Below, piece after piece: positions 34,934 to 45,834 of a DNA stretch of 45,834 nucleotides. Below the pieces are notes generated by a model. It made no database searches. It saw only the letters and a list, made by a program, of their open reading frames with translations, and had not been told where the DNA came from. Location of the stretch: positions 1 through 45,834 of the forward strand of contig NZ_NPEF01000003.1 in assembly GCF_002811955.1 (NCBI RefSeq). The letters are read 5' to 3'. Numbering within the stretch: the stretch's first letter is position 1; each line of letters opens with the position of its first letter. A program made the position numbers and the translations under genes. The DNA is from Leptospira ellisii (GTDB lineage Bacteria; Spirochaetota; Leptospiria; Leptospirales; Leptospiraceae).

Positions 34934-36919
34934 ATGGGCTCCCTCAAACCGTTTTTAGAAGATCAGGTCCGGGAATTGGATCGAATCCAAAAGGAACAGG
35001 TCGAAGTGTACGGGGACACCCTCGAAAACTCGCTTCGTCTTGCGGCAAAACATCTCAAAAAGCAGGTCCACGAACTCGACTACGTGGTTCTCAAACGGGG
35101 TAAGAAGAAACTCTTCGGTCACGAACCCTGGCATATCCGCGTAAGTATCCTTCCGGAAGACAACTTTTTGGACGAACTCGCGGAACTGGATCAGAAATTG
35201 ACCGGAGGTTCCGGCAAACTCGTATCCAAGGATTTGAAGGAATTCATCCAACCCAAGGACAAGGACGGAAGGGTTCTGGTTCAGATATTCCGCAACGGCA
35301 CGTATCTCACCGTATTTCCTCCGTTAGGCGACGGTCGCGTCGTGGAATTCGACGAGGTTTCCAAAAAACTCTCCCTGCGCGGCGTCTCCGTCGACGACGA
35401 AAAACTGATTCGCAAAACCGTGAAGGATCAGAAAGGCGAACCGATTCTGATCTCGGAACAGAAGCCGAGACAGGGAATGGAAGCCAAGATGATCCTCGAC
35501 ATCACTCCGGATAAGATGAAAGCCAAGGTCACCATTCTTCCTCCGAGACCTGGCGGAAGGGATTTGGACGTCAAGGACGTGGTCAATCATCTTAAAAACG
35601 CCGGAGTCAAATACGGTTTTAAAGAGGAAGAGATCCAGAAAAAACTGGAAGAGGAATTTTTCAATCAACCGTTCCTCGCCGCGGAAGGAGATTTCCCGAT
35701 CAACGGAAAAAACGCGCAGATCATCTATCACGTCCGAACGAGCAAAAACGTCTCCTTCAAAGAGGACGAAAGCGGTCGCGTGGATTTCAAGGATCTGGAT
35801 CTCATCGAAAACGTGGTCGTCGGTCAACTTCTTGCGGAAAAAATTCCTGCGGAAAAGGGGAAATACGGCCGCACCCTTTTTAACGAACTTCTTCCCGCAA
35901 AGGACGGGATCGACACGGATCTCAAACAAGGTAAGGGCACCATTCTTTCGGAGGACAGAAGCAAACTTACCGCGGAAGTGAACGGACAGGTTCTCTACGC
36001 GACCGGAAGACTTTCCGTGGAAACCGTCTACCGCGTAAACGGGGACGTGGGAATCAAAACCGGAAACGTCACCTTTCTCGGTTCGATCGTGATTACGGGT
36101 AACGTGGAGGACAACTATTCCGTCAAGGCGGCCGGCAACATTGAAATCTACGGCACGGTCCAAAAGGCGCGCGTGGAAGCCGACGGAGATATCATCATTC
36201 GCCAGGGAATTTCCGGAAGGGAAGAGGCGCACATCGAATCCACGGGCGGAAACGTGATCGCGAAGTTCATCCAGAGCGCGACCGTGATCACGGAACGGGA
36301 CGTCTTGGTTCAGGAGGGAATTCTTCATTCCTTCGTGAGCGCGGGCGGAAAGATCCTTTGTAACGGCAAACGCGGACAGATCGTAGGCGGAACGGTACGC
36401 GCCTCCGAATTGATCGGCGCGAGAACGATCGGTTCTCCCGCAAACCCCGCGACGGAATTGGTGGTCGGAATCGATCCCAAGGTTCTCAAACAGATCGCCG
36501 ACTACGAGTCGAAGATGCACGAAAGTCAGGCCAAACACGAGCAGGTATTCAAAAGTTTAAAAACGCTTCAGGCCAGAAAGGAATCCGATCCCGCTTCGTT
36601 TACGGAAGATCATCAAAATCAGATGGTGAAGATGCAGAAGGCGGTGGACAAACTCGAATCCAGGATCAAGGAATTCGAAACCGAAATCGAAAACCTGAAG
36701 AACTATATGGAGGAAAAGTCCTCCCACGGTAAAATCAGCGTGGAGAAGGTCCTCTACGGCGGGGTCACGATGAGGATCCGCAACTCCGACTTCAAGACCA
36801 GAAACGAAATCAAAACCAAAACCTTCCTGGAAGAAAACGGGATGATCCGTCAGGTTCCCTACGAAGATCCCGAACCGGAGAAAAAAGACTGGAGAAAAAA
36901 ACGAAATCGTGGTAATTAA
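34934..36919 (+). CDS. FapA (DUF342) domain protein with Jag-N-like N-terminus
   Basis: A 661-residue cytoplasmic protein. Residues about 1-75 look like the Jag_N module ([20 protein letters not shown] and a [15 protein letters not shown] end). The centre and C-terminal half form the FapA/DUF342 domain: [33 protein letters not shown], then a beta-helix-like run of glycine/valine strands ([34 protein letters not shown]), followed by a coiled coil (about 520-600). Similar proteins accompany flagellar operons of spirochaetes and other bacteria, but their role is not known. It begins 23 bp after the sigma factor gene and is followed 8 bp later by a small unknown gene. Confidence 0.9.
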   Translation: MGSLKPFLEDQVRELDRIQKEQVEVYGDTLENSLRLAAKHLKKQVHELDYVVLKRGKKKLFGHEPWHIRVSILPEDNFLDELAELDQKLTGGSGKLVSKDLKEFIQPKDKDGRVLVQIFRNGTYLTVFPPLGDGRVVEFDEVSKKLSLRGVSVDDEKLIRKTVKDQKGEPILISEQKPRQGMEAKMILDITPDKMKAKVTILPPRPGGRDLDVKDVVNHLKNAGVKYGFKEEEIQKKLEEEFFNQPFLAAEGDFPINGKNAQIIYHVRTSKNVSFKEDESGRVDFKDLDLIENVVVGQLLAEKIPAEKGKYGRTLFNELLPAKDGIDTDLKQGKGTILSEDRSKLTAEVNGQVLYATGRLSVETVYRVNGDVGIKTGNVTFLGSIVITGNVEDNYSVKAAGNIEIYGTVQKARVEADGDIIIRQGISGREEAHIESTGGNVIAKFIQSATVITERDVLVQEGILHSFVSAGGKILCNGKRGQIVGGTVRASELIGARTIGSPANPATELVVGIDPKVLKQIADYESKMHESQAKHEQVFKSLKTLQARKESDPASFTEDHQNQMVKMQKAVDKLESRIKEFETEIENLKNYMEEKSSHGKISVEKVLYGGVTMRIRNSDFKTRNEIKTKTFLEENGMIRQVPYEDPEPEKKDWRKKRNRGN

Positions 36920-36927
36920 ACCGTAGA

Positions 36928-37296
<369 letters not shown>

Positions 37297-37343
37297 TCCA
37301 TTTTCCGAAGGGATGTTGTTGGAGACGGAACCGAGGAAAACAG

Positions 37344-38752
<1,409 letters not shown>

Positions 38753-38763
38753 ATTTTCCCAAG

Positions 38764-39315
38764 TTGTTCGTGCTTTCTTCCGTCGCAGGCGGAGGAAAGT
38801 CGACCCTAATCCAAAAGTTAAGGGACAAACATCCTGAAATTCTCTTTTCGGTTTCGTGCACCACGCGTCCACCCCGTCCGGGGGACCAAGAAGGCGTAAC
38901 GTATCATTTCCTTACCAAAGAGGAATTCGAAAAAGGCATCTCCGAATCCGCGTTTTTGGAATGGGCGGTGGTTCACGACCAATACTACGGAACTCCGTCC
39001 AAGTTCGTCGAAGACGCGTTCGCCAAGGGCTCTTCCGTGATCATGGACATCGACGTGCAAGGGGCGGGGATCGTGCGCGATAAACTTCCGGGCCGAGTCG
39101 TGACCATTTTTATCCTCCCTCCGAACGAGGAGGAATGGGAGCGGCGTCTTCGAGGAAGGGGAACCGATTCCGAGGAAAACATTTTGAAGCGGATTCGAAA
39201 CGGCAAATTGGAACTGAGCCGCCGGGGGGAGTTCGACTATCAGATCGTAAACGACGATCTGGAGGGAGCGCTTCGGGATTTGGAAACGATCGTATTGTCC
39301 GGTAAAAAATCGTAA
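38764..39315 (+). CDS. gmk: Guanylate kinase
   Basis: Gmk phosphorylates GMP to GDP. The 183-residue frame has a P-loop [11 protein letters not shown] (usual form is GPSGxGKST), the GMP-binding box [35 protein letters not shown], and [15 protein letters not shown], all family hallmarks. No ATG is available. TTG at 38764 is the first usual start, but it leaves only two residues before the first strand; a CTG at 38749, overlapping the remA stop by CTGA, would add five residues (NFPK before LFVLSS) and give a fuller N-terminus. The atypical P-loop seems typical of leptospiral Gmk from memory, so function is probably normal. Confidence 0.93.
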   Translation: MFVLSSVAGGGKSTLIQKLRDKHPEILFSVSCTTRPPRPGDQEGVTYHFLTKEEFEKGISESAFLEWAVVHDQYYGTPSKFVEDAFAKGSSVIMDIDVQGAGIVRDKLPGRVVTIFILPPNEEEWERRLRGRGTDSEENILKRIRNGKLELSRRGEFDYQIVNDDLEGALRDLETIVLSGKKS

Positions 39316-39457
39316 TATTCTTATATGCTCATTCATCGGAAAATTCATTCATTCCGTTCAAAGCCGATCCGCGAATGTAAATGAATCCGGATAGAACCTT
39401 ATAACCCGAAATCCCGTTACGCGATAATTCCAAAAAAATAAGAACCGAGATAAACGA

Positions 39458-39982
39458 ATGAATCTAACGCTGATGCCCGTGCTTAAAATCCACAAGTTGA
39501 AACTTTTAGAAGGCAAGGATCAACTCGGTCTTTATTTGAATTTGGATATTCCCGAATCTTGGCCGACATTTCCGGAGGCGTTTCACATTTCGGACCGGGA
39601 TTCAAAAACGGACGGATCGGTAGAAGCGGATATTTGGGGCGGTTATTTTTTTATAGACGAAGCGGCAAAACGGCTGGTTGGAAACGGCGGTTATACGGGG
39701 GCTCCGGATTCCGCCGATTCGGTGGAAATCGGTTATGAAATCGCGACCGAGTTTTGGAATCGAGGTTATGCTACGCTTGCGGCCGGCCGTTTGATCGAAT
39801 TCGCGTTCGGTCAGCCGAACGTACTTCGAGTAAAGGCCACCACTTTGGCTGAACAAAACGCGTCGAATAACGTTTTGAAAAAATGCGGAATGAAATTCTT
39901 ATCCGAAGAACCGAACTCCGAACTGGGAAAAGTATGGGTCTTCGGAATCGAAAGGAAGGATTTTGAAAATCGAAACCCTTAG
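39458..39982 (+). CDS. GNAT-family N-acetyltransferase (RimJ/RimL-like)
   Basis: A 174-residue acetyl-CoA-dependent acetyltransferase of the RimJ/L group. Seen: the strand/motif A region EIGYEIATEFWNRGYATLAAGRL, the acetyl-CoA pyrophosphate-binding R/Q-x-x-G-x-A part as RGYATLAA, then ATTLAEQNASNNVLKKCGMKF, the family end in which the asparagines help bind CoA. The substrate may be an N-terminal amine or a small molecule. It lies 142 bp after gmk, with no supported promoter, and is convergent with the minus-strand operon. Confidence 0.9.
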   Translation: MNLTLMPVLKIHKLKLLEGKDQLGLYLNLDIPESWPTFPEAFHISDRDSKTDGSVEADIWGGYFFIDEAAKRLVGNGGYTGAPDSADSVEIGYEIATEFWNRGYATLAAGRLIEFAFGQPNVLRVKATTLAEQNASNNVLKKCGMKFLSEEPNSELGKVWVFGIERKDFENRNP

Positions 39983-40029
39983 TTCTCCCATTGCGGAAAA
40001 CCGCGGAGAGCCGCAGAATTCCGGGAACG

Positions 40030-40047
40030 TCCTTTTGAGAAAAAGGA
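40030..40047. terminator. A/T hairpin between convergent genes
   Basis: TCCTTTT-GAGA-AAAAGGA gives a perfect 7-bp stem 6 bp past the stop of the minus-strand unknown exported gene and 47 bp past the GNAT stop. The stem carries its own T-run in both directions, so it could stop both transcripts, though weakly. Confidence 0.35.
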
Positions 40048-40053
40048 ACCGCT

Positions 40054-40446
40054 CTATCTGCAGTCGGGCGTATCCACCAAAATAAACGGCATGTTGGTCG
40101 GAACCCCGTTCGCTTTGAGTTCGCGGTCCTTAAGATAAAACCCGCAGACGGAAACGTAACTTCCCACTTGAACGTTGGAAATCAGGGAAACGGAATCGGA
40201 ATCCAACGCAACCGGTTTTCCCGAAAAATAAACCACGAAACGGATCGAATTTCCCTTATATAAACTTTCCGAACCGGTTCCGGCGATTTGAATCGTCTTC
40301 CCCACGGCGGCAGAGGGGTTGGAAACGAGGTCGTAGCCGCTCACTTTCGGAGGCGGCCCAGCGGTCTTTTTTTTCGCGGTCGCGTAGGAGAAGGCCGTCA
40401 AAGTCGCCAAAAGAAAAATGAACGCGTTTTTATATTCTAAATTCAT
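40054..40446 (-). CDS. Hypothetical exported protein, end of the fli operon
   Basis: A 130-residue protein with an N-terminal signal (FIFLLATLTAFSYATA, cleavage likely before KKKTAG) and a small beta-rich mature domain: AVGKTIQIAGTG, IRFVVYFSGKPVALDS, NVQVGSYVSVCGFYLKD. The pattern suggests an OB-like barrel, but I do not recognise a family. It begins 18 bp after flbB on the same strand, so it is probably in the motor operon and periplasmic. A flagellar role is a guess from position. Confidence 0.7.
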   Translation of the reverse strand: MNLEYKNAFIFLLATLTAFSYATAKKKTAGPPPKVSGYDLVSNPSAAVGKTIQIAGTGSESLYKGNSIRFVVYFSGKPVALDSDSVSLISNVQVGSYVSVCGFYLKDRELKANGVPTNMPFILVDTPDCR

Positions 40447-40464
40447 AATGTATAGTTCCTCGCT

Positions 40465-41112
40465 TTAAGGGTTGGCTTCCACCGCGTCGTCGGGAATATC
40501 CGGGGTTTTGATCCCTCCGGAACGGCTCAGCCATTTGTTGGTGATCATCGCCCTGCGATCCGCCGGAAAAAGGGTCAACAGATACGTGGTGATCGTCGGT
40601 CTTCCGTCGTCCTCGGCGTCCTTGTCCATCTGTATAAAGACGTCTATGATATCCCCGTCCGGCCAGTTGACGAGCATTCCCACCGCGGATTCCGGGGGCA
40701 TGTTTCCGACTTTGTCCGCGAGAACTTTGACGAGTTTCTGACGGCTGTTCTTTTCCGCCTCCGAGGATTTCATCTCCTTTTCCTTGGTGATGAGACCTTT
40801 CCGCATCTCTTCGAGTTTCTCCATTTCGGCTTCGAGACGTCCTTTTTCCGTCAATAGTTCCGCCTTACGTTTTTCGAGTTCGTCCAATTCCTCCGCGAAA
40901 CGTTCCTGAGCTTTCGCGAATTCCAATTTCTGCAGTTCGGTCGGCGACTCGTTGTCCTGATTTACGAGCGCGGGTTCCTTCCTAAGAAACGGAAAAATTT
41001 CGGACGCGTTGATGATCTGAAAGTAATCAAAAACGAAAAAGCCGATGGCCAATAGGAATAGAATTAAAAGAACGAGATAGATCGCTCTTGCTTTGTCGCT
41101 TAACGATGCCAT
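40465..41112 (-). CDS. flbB: FlbB-like periplasmic-flagellum protein (MotE-like)
   Basis: A 215-residue protein with one N-terminal membrane helix (AIYLVLLILFLLAIGFFVFDY), then a long coiled coil (about 55-125, rich in Glu, Lys and Leu) and a C-terminal MgtE_N/MotE-like domain, LADKVGNMPPESAVGMLVNWP then LTLFPADRRAMITNKWL. This matches FlbB, which in Borrelia assembles the periplasmic collar around the motor and recruits stators. The gene order fliI-fliJ-...-flbB is as in other spirochaetes. It starts 1 bp after the stop of the 94-codon gene. Confidence 0.86.
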   Translation of the reverse strand: MASLSDKARAIYLVLLILFLLAIGFFVFDYFQIINASEIFPFLRKEPALVNQDNESPTELQKLEFAKAQERFAEELDELEKRKAELLTEKGRLEAEMEKLEEMRKGLITKEKEMKSSEAEKNSRQKLVKVLADKVGNMPPESAVGMLVNWPDGDIIDVFIQMDKDAEDDGRPTITTYLLTLFPADRRAMITNKWLSRSGGIKTPDIPDDAVEANP

Positions 41113-41113
41113 A

Positions 41114-41398
41114 TTAAACCTTTAGGTCGATCCGATTCCTGTTGATTTTATTCTCCAGTTCTTCCGCCTTTTCCTGAAAATCGGCTATTTTTCTACGGAG
41201 GGTGAGCATGGAATCCGTTTCGGCGGAAGAATTCGAAACGACTTCCCCTAAAAGTTTACGAAACAAGGATTCACTTTTTGAATCGGTCGTAAAGTTTTTT
41301 GAGTTCGGAGGCTCCGGAGTCGTCGTTTGCGTTTTCAACGCCCGATCCCGTATCGTATGTAAAGACTCTCGGAGGCGGTTGAGATTGAGAGGATTCAT
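41114..41398 (-). CDS. Small unknown gene between fliJ and flbB
   Basis: The frame is open for 94 codons from an ATG at 41398, which overlaps the 3' end of fliJ by 128 bp in another frame. The overlap-free part, from a TTG at 41266 just after the fliJ stop, encodes about 50 residues (LFRKLLGEVVSNSS then ADFQEKAEELENKINRNR) with an amphipathic helix. It ends 1 bp before flbB. Which start is used is open. No known family is recognised. Its fixed place in the operon makes a real gene likely, the long form less so. Confidence 0.55.
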   Translation of the reverse strand: MNPLNLNRLRESLHTIRDRALKTQTTTPEPPNSKNFTTDSKSESLFRKLLGEVVSNSSAETDSMLTLRRKIADFQEKAEELENKINRNRIDLKV

Positions 41399-41843
41399 CG
41401 GATTGTCTCCTTTGGATGGATTTCAGTTGGTTGTAGTGTTCTTCGAGTTCGAACTTCTCTTTTTTGAAATATAACTTTCTGTATTCTTTGTATTGATTCT
41501 CTTTGAGAATCTCCAAAATCTTGCGATCTTTCTGCGCCAGAATCAATTCCGCGCGTTTGGAGTCGAGTTCCGGTTTTCGATTTTCGATGTCCTGTTCCAG
41601 GTTTTCGTTCCGAGTGAGCAGAGAGCGGATATAACCCTGGTGCAGTTGATAATCGCGTAAGGAAGCGCCGTGAAGGGAATAGGATTCTCCCGTAAGGATT
41701 TCGATCCGTTTTTCGTTTTCCGAAATGGAATTCCGGATCTGGTTGATCTCTCCGGCCACGATCGAAAAGGCCTTGAGTTTTTCGTCCTCGGTCTTTTTAC
41801 GAAGATTCAAAACGGGCTCTAGGTTAAAGTGAAACCGTTTCAA
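41271..41843 (-). CDS. fliJ: Flagellar export chaperone-escort protein FliJ
   Basis: FliJ is the coiled-coil stalk protein inserted in the FliI hexamer, similar to the gamma subunit of F-type ATPase, and escorts export chaperones. The 190-residue frame starts at TTG 41843, 3 bp after the fliI stop: KRFHFNLEPVLNLRKKTEDEKLKAF is the standard FliJ start. Residues up to about 145 are coiled coil. A low-complexity tail (about 146-190) contains QSQPPPRVFTYDTGSG and is atypical; this is the part overlapped by the downstream small gene. No ATG exists near the start. Confidence 0.88.
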   Translation of the reverse strand: MKRFHFNLEPVLNLRKKTEDEKLKAFSIVAGEINQIRNSISENEKRIEILTGESYSLHGASLRDYQLHQGYIRSLLTRNENLEQDIENRKPELDSKRAELILAQKDRKILEILKENQYKEYRKLYFKKEKFELEEHYNQLKSIQRRQSDESSQSQPPPRVFTYDTGSGVENANDDSGASELKKLYDRFKK

Positions 41844-41846
41844 GGG

Positions 41847-43211
41847 TTAAAATTCCTCTTCTTCCTGTTCGTCTTCCAGAACTTCTTTGAGTCCTTTCAC
41901 CGCTTGGGAGAAGGCGCTACGTTCCTGAATTCTTTGTTTGAGAAAACGGTCGATCCTATCCTTTTTGCGGATCGCAAGATCCACACGCGCATCCGAACCG
42001 GAGACATACGCGTTCAGACGAATCAATTCCTCCGCGGAATTGTATGCGCTGATGAGTTCGCGGATCATTCCCGCCCTTAGATTCTGGTCCTCGGAGGCGA
42101 TTCGAACCATAACCCTGGAAAGAGAGGCGGGCACGTCGATGGCGGGGTAGTGATTTCGTTCCGCGAGTTTTCTGCTTAAGATGATATGTCCGTCGATGTA
42201 GCCTCGAACCGCATCCGCGATCGGATCTTCCATTTCGTCGGCTTCGGTAAGTACGGTGTAAAATCCGGTGATCGTTCCGCCCGTTTTCGACGTTCCGGAA
42301 CGTTCCACGAGTTTGGCGAGTTTGGAGAATACGGAGGAGCTGAATCCTCTTGTGATCGGAGGTTCGTGATTGGACGCCGAAATTTCACGATTGGCCTGCG
42401 CGAATCGTGTCAGGGAATCCATCATCAGGTTTACGTGTTTGCCTTGGTCTCGGAAGTATTCCGCGATCGCGGTCGCGAGGAGGGCGCAGTTTACCTGTTC
42501 CATTTTCGGCGAATCGGAGGTTGCAGCCAGAACGATCGATTTCTGAAGACCTTCCTTTCCCAAATCGAGCTCTATGAATTCGTTCACTTCCCGTCCGCGT
42601 TCTCCCACGAGTGCGATCACGTTTACGTCCGCGTCTGTATAACGCGCGATCATTCCCAAGAGGCTGGATTTACCGACGCCGGAGCCGGAAAAAATTCCCA
42701 CACGTTGTCCCCGACCTATGGTGAGGATTCCGTCGATCGCGCGTACCCCGGTCGTAAGAACGTCCCGAATGATCGGGCGATCGAGAGGGTTGGGAACGTC
42801 GTTGTCCGGACCGCGCTCTTCTTTCGTGATGATATGACCTTTTTTGTCGATCGGTCTTCCTACGCCGTTTAGGACCCTTCCTAAAAGTTCTTTGCCTACT
42901 GGAATCGAGAGCTTTCTTCCGGAGGAGAACACGAAGGCTTCGGGATAAATTCCTTCCACCGGACCGAGGGGCATGAGGGTGTAGACGTGGCCTTCGAAGC
43001 CCACGATTTCACACTGAAGATATCCTTCCTTTCCGCTTTTTTGGACGTCCATCAGTTCTCCGATTTTGGAATCGGGCGGTCCTTCGGAATAGATGACGTT
43101 GCCCGAAACGCGGATGACCTTGCCGGACTTGCGGATCGTTTCGGTGCGATCCATGATCAGGAAGTATTTGGACATCACGTCCACTTTCTCGTGAAATTTC
43201 TTTTCGATCAT
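41847..43211 (-). CDS. fliI: Flagellum-specific ATPase FliI
   Basis: FliI is the F1-like ATPase of the export apparatus. The 454-residue protein has the N-terminal beta-barrel domain (GKVIRVSGNVIYSEGP), Walker A SGSGVGKSSLL at 175-185 with DADVNVIALVGERGREVNEF following, Walker B region HVNLMMDSLTRFAQANREIS, then GFYTVLTEADEMEDPIAD and the C-terminal helical domain. It ends in an acidic EDEQEEEEF. The ATG at 43211 fits; a Met at residue 13 is an alternative. Unlike a usual compact operon, a 479-bp gap separates it from fliH, and a candidate promoter lies just upstream. Confidence 0.96.
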   Translation of the reverse strand: MIEKKFHEKVDVMSKYFLIMDRTETIRKSGKVIRVSGNVIYSEGPPDSKIGELMDVQKSGKEGYLQCEIVGFEGHVYTLMPLGPVEGIYPEAFVFSSGRKLSIPVGKELLGRVLNGVGRPIDKKGHIITKEERGPDNDVPNPLDRPIIRDVLTTGVRAIDGILTIGRGQRVGIFSGSGVGKSSLLGMIARYTDADVNVIALVGERGREVNEFIELDLGKEGLQKSIVLAATSDSPKMEQVNCALLATAIAEYFRDQGKHVNLMMDSLTRFAQANREISASNHEPPITRGFSSSVFSKLAKLVERSGTSKTGGTITGFYTVLTEADEMEDPIADAVRGYIDGHIILSRKLAERNHYPAIDVPASLSRVMVRIASEDQNLRAGMIRELISAYNSAEELIRLNAYVSGSDARVDLAIRKKDRIDRFLKQRIQERSAFSQAVKGLKEVLEDEQEEEEF

Positions 43212-43233
43212 GGAAGACTCGGAATTATCCCTT

Positions 43234-43261
43234 TGTATCCCAGGGTTTGCGAGGAAGTCAA
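43234..43261 (-). promoter_or_regulatory. Candidate sigma-70 promoter for fliI
   Basis: On the minus strand TTGACT (43256-43261) is followed by 16 bp and GATACA (43234-43239). The -35 box matches the consensus at five of six positions, the -10 only at three. A start near 43226 would leave about 15 bases before the fliI ATG. It fits a need for a separate promoter after the terminator behind fliH. Confidence 0.4.
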
Positions 43262-43383
43262 GTATCTATGGGAAAATAAAAGAATTATGTCGCTAAAAGA
43301 GGAAAAACGAAATTCGATACAGCGAGCGCATTTAAGAATCGTGCTAATGGGATACGAGTGATTACGGAAAATCGTTCGGAGTT

Positions 43384-43682
43384 GTGTGGGAACTCCTACG
43401 AGCACGAAAGGAAGGAAACGGGCTTGCCAAACGGAGAAATCCGTGCTACGAAAATGTCCGTCGATTTTTCCCGCCGACCCACCTCCACCACCCAACCAGG
43501 GCGGGGCGCTCTTTTGTTTACGGGGGATCGGTCGGAATTCCGGCAATCTCGGACTTTCTGTTCTAAAAAAAGAAAGGACCTCCCGGAATTCCCGGGAGAT
43601 CGATAAGAAGGGAGAAGAATGTCTTGATTCGAAAACGAATTTCGGATCGAGCGCTGGCGTCCGCGATCCGTGTGGGAACTCC
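43384..43682. repeat. Region bounded by 13-bp direct repeats, with repeat core copy B
   Basis: The perfect repeat GTGTGGGAACTCC occurs at 43384-43396 and 43670-43682, 286 bp apart, the second overlapping the end of the gap next to the fliH stop. Between them lie the repeat core at 43470-43509 (read on the minus strand, matching the block in the flhB frame at 27753-27793) and the terminator hairpin. The whole gap 43212-43690 holds no convincing gene. It is probably inserted, non-coding sequence. No transposase or clear mobile-element end was seen. Confidence 0.55.
43565..43598 (-). terminator. Intrinsic terminator after fliH
   Basis: Read on the minus strand, CTCCCGG-GAATT-CCGGGAG forms a 7-bp GC stem with a 5-base loop (43580-43598), then GTCC and TTTCTTTTTTT. 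It has the proper shape of a Rho-independent terminator and lies about 95 bp past the fliH stop, inside the repeat-bounded region. It would separate fliH from fliI transcription. Confidence 0.6.
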
Positions 43683-43690
43683 CGCTTTTT

Positions 43691-44614
<924 letters not shown>

Positions 44615-44617
44615 GGA

Positions 44618-45523
<906 letters not shown>

Positions 45524-45524
<1 letters not shown>

Positions 45525-45834
45525 TGAACAACCTGTCTTCCAGACAGAATCGGGCGGGGAGTCTCCTCCGTATCCTCGGAGAACACCTTCCCCCCGAAGT
45601 CTACCGGCATCTCGGTCCGGAAGCCACGGGAAAACTTCTCGAAACCTTCCACAAAACGGGGAAGCCGGACTCGAAGGAGGAAAGAGAGGTTCTTTCCTCC
45701 TTCTTAAACTCTCTCGGCAAAATCCAAAAAGAAGCGAACATAGATCCGGAAAGTCTGAACCTGATCCTGGAACTGGAAGCGCTTCTCCGGGAAGAAAAGG
45801 AAGAACGGGATCTTTTACAGGAACTCAAACAAAA
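45524..45834 (+). CDS. fliG: Flagellar motor switch protein FliG, N-terminal part (cut by window end)
   Basis: The first 103 codons of a fliG, running off the window. The visible FliG_N domain reads [21 protein letters not shown] then [22 protein letters not shown], followed by helices rich in Glu and Leu that lead toward the middle domain. This domain binds the FliF tail encoded directly upstream; start and fliF stop share one base. If the gene continues normally, residues after about 110 should resemble the middle-domain start of the minus-strand fragment at 45238. That overlap cannot be seen in this window. Confidence 0.85.

Noticed and set aside
35324..36538. 404-codon frame opposite the FapA-domain gene
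   Set aside because: Antisense to a clearly coding gene; Asp/Phe/Arg-rich composition typical of reversed codons.

Overview
The window is a piece of a Leptospira chromosome (Spirochaetes). This rests on the gene content: a spirochaetal flagellar export and motor gene set with FlhF, FlhG, a WhiG/FliA-type sigma factor and FlbB, short spirochaete-style lipoprotein signals, and leptospiral-looking intergenic repeats. Base composition looks much closer to half G+C than the A+T-rich L. interrogans, which suggests one of the higher-GC species. GC was judged by eye, not counted. No rRNA, tRNA, CRISPR array, transposase or phage gene was seen.

Left part (1-21.1 kb) is mixed housekeeping. A cut-off ParB-domain gene diverges from metK, followed by an orphan transketolase C-terminal subunit and clpS. 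Two long tandem paralogous beta-propeller (NHL-like) lipoproteins follow on the minus strand, then a zinc MDR dehydrogenase and a crotonase that diverges from a TetR regulator across two palindromic operators. Next are a double-hotdog MaoC protein with an upstream lipoprotein, an M3 peptidase, a small unknown gene, a GST, an SDR plus di-iron hydroxylase pair, a 7TM-DISM/PAS/RsbW-like sensor and an outer-membrane beta-barrel candidate.

Middle part (21.2-39.3 kb) runs on the plus strand. It opens with a single ORF joining an AGCS-type sodium:amino-acid symporter to a complete phosphatidylserine decarboxylase, then a DUF971 gene. The flagellar cluster follows: fliY(fliN)-fliO-fliP-fliQ-fliR-flhB-flhA-flhF-flhG-membrane protein-whiG-fapA-small unknown-SwrB-like-remA-gmk. 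Many genes overlap by a few bases, which implies one long translationally coupled operon. It makes the export gate (FliOPQR, FlhAB), the switch protein FliY, the proteins that place and count flagella (FlhF, FlhG), and the late flagellar sigma factor.

Right part (39.4-45.8 kb) holds a GNAT gene and then a minus-strand motor/export-ATPase operon: fliG fragment-fliH-[repeat, terminator, promoter]-fliI-fliJ-unknown-flbB-unknown exported protein. At about 45,221-45,240 the coding strand flips abruptly. To the left is the 3' part of a fliG on the minus strand; to the right are the 3' end of fliF and the 5' end of a fliG on the plus strand. This is either a rearrangement or an inverted (foldback) assembly join.

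The observations most worth checking are the symporter-decarboxylase fusion, the broken fliF/fliG junction, a dispersed repeat that lengthens flhB and also separates fliH from fliI, the twin operators of the TetR/crotonase pair, the tandem propeller lipoproteins and the SwrB-like protein in the flagellar operon.
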